A stretch of 64,000 nucleotides of DNA from positions 9,543,105 to 9,607,104 of the forward strand of contig JALGQZ010000013.1 in the NCBI GenBank assembly GCA_023105745.1, read 5' to 3'. The translations under genes were made by a program, and so were the position numbers. Below are positions 59,176-64,000 of the stretch, one piece after another. The notes below the pieces were generated by a model. That model searched no databases and had not been told where the DNA came from. It was given only the letters and a program-made list of their open reading frames with translations. Position 1 is the stretch's first letter, and every line of letters starts with the position of its first letter. This DNA comes from Austropuccinia psidii. Lineage: Eukaryota; Basidiomycota; Pucciniomycetes; Pucciniales; Sphaerophragmiaceae.

Positions 59176-62100
59176 TCCCCCCTTGCGATGAACATCCAGA
59201 GACAGAGCACATACCTTTTTTAAATAAGTTGTGAACTTGAAGAGACCGTAAAAGTATTGTTTTACCTACAGACTTAGTGAAAAAATCGGCATTCATTGAC
59301 GCTGTGGAAACATGTTTCAACAGCATCATACCATTTTTAAGTAGTTCTCTGATGTAGTGGAATTTTATATCCATGTTTTTGGCTTTGAATCCACTATGAT
59401 TTGTGTCACACAATGCCAAGTCTATTGCCCCTTTGCTGTCATTTAGTAGAATGGGTTCGAGAGGAAGTGAGGTTAATTGAATTTCATTGATTAGATTGGG
59501 TAGCCAAGAGGTTTCTTTGGCAGCATTACTAAGGGATTTGTATTTGGCTTTGGTCATAGAGTGAGATACAGTTTTTTGTTTCTTTGATTGCCAGGCAATT
59601 AGATGGGAATTTATACTGACAGTGTATCAAGATATTGATCTTCTGTCAATGGGATTATTTCCCCAGTCTGCATCAGCGTATGTTTTGATATGATTGAATA
59701 CATTGTCTTTGAATGTGAGGCTAATATTTTTCGAGTGGTATAAGTATTGAAAGACTTGAAGACAAGCATTCCAGTGTTGTATTCCCAGTTTTTCTAGAAA
59801 TTGAGACAGGTGACTTATGGCAAAGGTAATATCAGGACGAGTATGGGAACTAATGTAGTTTAATGATCCAACTGCACTTTGATAATTAATGTTTAACTTG
59901 TTGAATTCTTCATGCTCTTTGTCAGACAATTTCGACAGTTGTAAGTGAGTTTTAAGAGGAGTGTTTGATGGTGTAAGTTCATTAATTTTGTATTTTTCAG
60001 CCAACTCATTTATGTAATGTTCTTGATTGAGACTGAATCCATCTTGAAGATGAGTAACTTTTATTCCTAATAACAAGTGAGCTTCTCCTAAATCTTTTAT
60101 ATCAAAATCCTTTTTGATTTCTTGGTTGAAATAATCAAGGTTTGGTCCAAAGATTGCAAGGTTGTCTACGTGAACATAAATCCAAATGGGGAATTCACCT
60201 TTTCTCCAAAAAACACAGGGATCACCAAGAGAACAGTGAAATCCAGATGAAATGAGCCAATCAGAAAGGTGCTTTTACCAAGCAAGAGAGGCTTGTTTAA
60301 GGCCTTATAATTCCTTATTGAGATGAAGGACCTGAGTTTTTTTATTTCCTTCAACCCCTTGAGGTATTTTTAAGCATATTTCTTCCCATAGGGGTGCATT
60401 TAAAAAGGCACTTCTTATGTCCATTTGATGAAATTTATAATTGTTGATTGTTGCAAAAGAAATGAGGGTTTGTAACAAGGAAAGTCTTCCTGTAGGTGAA
60501 AAGGTGTTCTGATAATGTAATCCCACTATTTGGTGAAAGCCATGAGCACATAGGCGTGCTTTATACTCAGTGACCTTTCCAGAACAGAATCATTCTGTTT
60601 TCTTTTGAAGATCCACATACTGGAGATTGGATGATTGTTGATTGTTTTATTTCTGAGAGTCCACACATTTAGACTGTTGATAATGAGGATTTATTTTTGA
60701 ATTGCGAGACCCCATTTGTTTCTGTTTGAAATCTTCATTGCTTCTTCAAATGAGTTTGGAATGGAGCATGTCTGTATTATTAAATTTGTTCTTGGTTGTC
60801 TTCTACAAAATGGTAAAATATTTTTGCTGTCAATTTCATGTGATATGAGTGTAGGGTATCTGGGACCTATCACCCTGATTCATTGGGGTTGTTGTTCTAA
60901 CGCCTCAACAAAAGAATCTTTGTCTTCATCATCTTTAGGGATTAATTCAATTCTGTGACAATTGTCCTTGGGTTGATCATCCAGCGATTCTCTTTCTGAG
61001 GTCTGAATTAAGCCAGGAAAGGAATTGAATATTTAATTGCTATTCTGATGATAAAATGGTAAAGAAGGAAATTTTTCTTCATTGAATATGACATGTTTGC
61101 TTACTATGATTTTCTTATTGTAAGTCCTGAGTATCTGATAACTGGATGCATCCTTCTCATATCCCAGTAGAATTCCATCCCACACCATTGGTGCAAATTT
61201 GTTTGAAATTAAGTTTTTTGGAATTTTTACCCAGGCTTGGCATCTGAAGGGTTTCAGTTTGTTTAGAGGAGGTTTTGATTTGTACCAAATCTCATGTGGA
61301 GTTACGTGGTATTCATGTTTGGTGATAATATTGGGTAATAATATTGCAAAAGAATATGGCTATCAATAAGGCTTCTGCCCAAAATTTGAGAGGTAGATTT
61401 GATTGTAATAAGATACATCTTGCTTTTTCAAGCACGGATAAATTTCTTCTTTCCGAAAATGGGTTAGGTTGAGGAGTTTAAGGTGGACTGATCATGTGAT
61501 TGATACCAGAATCAATACAGTGATTCTTGAATGATTTGTTAACAAACTCCCCTCCTCCATCTGTTGTGATTTTCTTTATCTTAATTTCTTGAATTTTTTT
61601 GGCTGATAATTTAAAATTTCAGAAGTGATTGAAACAGTCGTTTTTGTTTTTTAGGAGCTTAGTAGTTATAAAATAACTCAGTTGGTCTACAATGATAAGA
61701 AAGTATTTTTCTCCTGCTAATGACGGAGTTTGAAAAGGAACACACAAATCAAGATGTATGTTTTCTAGCACATGAGTAGCCTTTTTGAAAGAATGCTTAA
61801 AAGGAAGTTGAGACATCTTACCTTTTATACATTTGTTACAAATATTACTAACTTCTGTTGTGTCAATTAATTTTTTCATGTCATATTTGTTCATATGTCC
61901 TACCTGTTTATGCCAGATATTGCCATTTTCTTTTTCATACGTGTTAAGGCAGTGCAAAGTGGATAAGTTACTTTGAGTTTCTAGTACCCTACCTGAAATA
62001 GGACAGATGAAAGAGGGATTGGTATAGTTATCTAGGTAAATTTCAAATTGTGATGTAGTTCTCTGGACCTGTGTTTCATTTTTTGTGATTGATGAAAGAG

Positions 62101-62330
62101 CTAATAGAGTAGTTGTTAGCTCAGGGACATAGAGACTATTAGGTAATAGCCATTGATTTCCAAGTCTGTCAAAAGGTTTGGCTAAACCTTGTCCTTTTGA
62201 TACCAGTGTTGATTTATCACATTCCATAGCCATGTTTCTTTGAACATCTTATTGTAGATTTTAAAAGAAATTTTTATTATTAAACATATGGTTTGAGGCA
62301 CCAGTGTCTAATACTATAGTAAGCATTGGA
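59176..62330 (-). pseudogene. Copia-3 pol, decayed
   Basis: Pieces from right to left: protease (VLDTGASNHMFNN, near 62300), GAG-pre-integrase (IWHKQVGHMN) and integrase HLDLCVPF (61619-62233), integrase remainder in broken frames (61040-61600), RT (QMDIRSAFLNAPL near 60420, FGPN...DFDI near 60110, HLQDGFSLNQEHYINEL), and RNase H (TKAKYKSLSNAAKE, ADFFTKSVGK, 59171-59557). At least eight stops or shifts are present. Here the protease has DTGA, unlike the DCGA of Copia-1 and Copia-2. Confidence 0.88.
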
Positions 62331-63180
62331 TTAGAAGTTTTTGCGTTTTTAGTAAATAGGGCACAAGCAATAGTAAAATTTGTCTTTTGCTCCTTTTCTT
62401 TTCTTTTTCTTCCAGGTTTGAGTTCAGGATGCAGTTGCCAACACTTATCTGGACTATGTGTGGTGACAAGGGGATTACGTCTTCCATTACTACAGTAGTG
62501 GAAAATCTTTGAAGGGAAATTTTCCTTGTTCAAAGCTAATACTTTAGTTGAGTTGGTAGACAAAGCTTCTTCTTTGACAGCAGCTTCATGTAGTACGTTG
62601 CGAATTGCGTCAGGATTTCGTTCAGTGGCAGCATTCAACGTGACCTTTTCTATTAGTGAGTGAAATTCTTCAGGTAATTTGGTAAGTATTGAAAAAGCTA
62701 GAATTTTGTCTTCTACTGCTATGCTGACCAAAGCTATGTCACTGAGACATTTTCTTGTATTTTCTATAAGTTCTTTGAGGTTGTTCTCATAGATTAACTT
62801 TCAAAATTTGCTCCACACTCTGGTTTTGCTATTGAAAGATGAGGAAGAAAAACGTTCATTGACTTTGCTCTATAATAGGTAGCAGTTTGATGTGATTTCT
62901 TCTGAGGTGACTAGAACTGTGAAGGTTCTTGAGTCCATTAAATTGGTAATTATTCCACATGCTTCAACATTTGCATCTATCGGTTTAGCTTGTACTGCTG
63001 GTGTTCTTGTTTCACCGTCTCCAGGAAGGCATTGCTTGACAAAATATTAATAAAGTCTTTGTTGTTTTGAGCAAATGATCATCCTGAGTAATTGTTGCAA
63101 GTTAGGATTGGTATGATCTTCTGTAAGTTATTATTTTGGTCAATGTTATTCATTTTATGGACTTGTCTTTTAGATTATGA
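62331..63180 (-). pseudogene. Copia-3 gag, decayed
   Basis: The N-terminal part (63180-62740) is broken by several stops. The C-terminal part is open (62731 leftwards): a helical KLPEEFHSLIEKVTL segment and the CX2GRRNP...TH...CWQLHPELKP knuckle variant near 62440-62500. It reads on in frame into the protease, so gag and pol are fused here. Confidence 0.85.
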
Positions 63181-63194
63181 TTCTTGAGCCGATT

Positions 63195-63207
63195 GAGGCT
63201 GTAAATC
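63195..63207 (-). promoter_or_regulatory. Copia-3 primer-binding site (tRNA-Tyr anticodon arm)
   Basis: GAGGCTGTAAATC directly adjoins the LTR and differs from the Copia-1/2 site at one base (G for A). Confidence 0.55.
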
Positions 63208-63627
63208 TATCAATTGATCAAACAAAAAAAACTAAAGTATAATAATTGAATGTTGTGTTTTTTCTTTGTAGATACATAAATAAAGAAACAAAATTGGTAA
63301 GTACCTGAAAGGCAAGGCTGTAGCTCAATACTATAACATTGATTACTCTTTTTGAGTAAATATAAGAGATAGATTACAAGAAGACAGAAATAAAGCAGTT
63401 GGTAAGGAGTAAATATTCAAAAAAAAATGTATTTTTTATTTTCTAGTCAAATGTAGAAATAAAATAGAAGCAATATAAATACTAATGAAGTCAGATGAGT
63501 AAGAAAAGATGAAGGAGCACAAGTACTCAGAAATTCAGGAATGAGTTGATATTGCTGAGGAAGATCTGTATACAATTGGTTTGAGGTTAGGTTAATAAAA
63601 AGTTAATAATAATAATGTATTTTTGCA
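63208..63627 (-). repeat. Copia-3 5' LTR
   Basis: 420 bp, matching 58757-59175. Its host flank on the right is the deubiquitinase pseudogene. Confidence 0.88.
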
Positions 63628-64000
63628 CACCCAAGTATGACCATGTAGTATGTGTCATGGTGGCAAATAAACGTTGAATAGCCCAAATAACTAATTGGAA
63701 AGGAAACTCCAAAAATGTTTGAGTATCTGGAGCCAAGGTATTACTTAAGAGCAGGCCAATGGACCAATTGATATAGTAGATGATACAGAAAAAATAAACC
63801 AAATTTTGATTGCAAGAGGTTTTTCAGGCCAGTTTTTGCCAGCGCCTTGAGCTCTTGCTGCTCCAAAGTCCTTCAATACTGTGCTGAACAAGTTCTGGAT
63901 TGGAAGTTCAGGTGGAGGTTGAAAGGCAAGAATCCAATCTTGAAATGGTTTGGCGGCATACATCGCCGACAAAACACAAGGTAGAAAGACTGAATTAGGA

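Larger units (their letters stand above)
58757..63627 (-). mobile_element. Copia-3: older Ty1/Copia element
   Basis: LTRs of 419 and 420 bp flank a decayed gag-pol. Copy A shows the uninterrupted site (GAGCACCCAAG near 43649). The duplication is degraded: CATCG (58752-58756) against CACCC (63628-63632). The outer base of the left LTR end is TA instead of TG. LTR divergence is visibly larger than in Copia-1 and Copia-2, so it inserted earlier. Confidence 0.9.
55243..64000. repeat. Segmental duplication, copy B (interrupted by Copia-3)
   Basis: Matches copy A in direct orientation about 30 kb away. Compared with A it lacks about 390 bp of deubiquitinase coding sequence (corresponding to 37481-37872) and a 43-bp piece near 57917. 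It continues past the window end. Confidence 0.9.
58104..64000 (-). pseudogene. USP25/28-like deubiquitinase pseudogene, copy B (split by Copia-3, cut by the window end)
   Basis: The catalytic-domain start (AMYAAKPFQDWIL, near 63950) and FPFQLVIWAIQRLFATMTHT lie to the right of Copia-3; the SWSLN...YYHYAFSKFC part, LSTLTLNTRGSTLNDIY and VLAFEIDRN lie to its left. Where copy A has a stop (FPF-stop-LVI), B keeps Gln. The VDRYLLQKW...REEISRIE coiled segment is deleted. The catalytic Cys position is Val (63988-63990), as in copy A. The upstream UBA/UIM exons are outside the window. Confidence 0.72.

Overview
The window looks like a repeat-rich piece of a rust fungus genome (Pucciniales). The two Ty3/Gypsy families are strongly reminiscent of elements I remember from Austropuccinia psidii; that species call is from memory and was not checked. 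The DNA is AT-rich, short spliceosomal introns are visible, and nearly all recognisable coding sequence belongs to LTR retrotransposons or to decayed host genes. No prokaryotic feature, rRNA, tRNA gene or CRISPR array was seen.

Layout. (1) 1-17840: a Ty3/Gypsy chromovirus (Gypsy-1) cut by the window start. A second Gypsy element (Gypsy-2, 2648-11944, 1829-bp LTR) sits inside its gag zinc knuckle. A deletion later removed the end of the Gypsy-2 3' LTR together with the Gypsy-1 protease start. (2) 17841-25362: AT-rich DNA with a very decayed Ty1/Copia relic (about 20.2-22.6 kb) and a 464-bp TRIM-like miniature LTR element. (3) 25363-44970: copy A of a segmentally duplicated host locus. It holds a small spliced gene of unknown function and a broken USP25/28-like deubiquitinase gene, interrupted by Copia-1 (26660-35805) and Copia-2 (38006-43191). 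Copia-1 is itself interrupted by an LTR-like element (30370-34201), which carries a solo Gypsy-2 LTR (31309-33137). (4) 44978-46383: another solo LTR. (5) 46384-55242: mostly decayed DNA with a PIF/Harbinger-like transposase relic, a solo TRIM LTR and a 2-unit tandem repeat. (6) 55243-64000: copy B of the same host locus, interrupted by Copia-3 (58757-63627).

Because A and B are paralogous, each supplies the empty site for insertions in the other. This confirms the ends of Copia-1, Copia-2 and Copia-3. Target-site duplications are exact for Copia-1 (AAACC), Copia-2 (ATTCC), the solo Gypsy-2 LTR (TGATA), the 1406-bp solo LTR (CTGAA) and the solo TRIM LTR (CTGAT).

The most interesting signals are these. 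Gypsy-2 has two overlapping 5' reading frames, and a 64-nt GTAAGT...CAG intron contains the start codon of the second one, so splicing could choose between the two products. All three Copia families carry, directly next to the LTR, a site complementary to the anticodon arm of tRNA-Tyr, which suggests half-tRNA priming. Gypsy-1 has a 14-nt self-complementarity that suggests Tf1-like self-priming. There is a miniature TRIM family. The deubiquitinase copies share an apparent Cys-to-Val change at the catalytic position.
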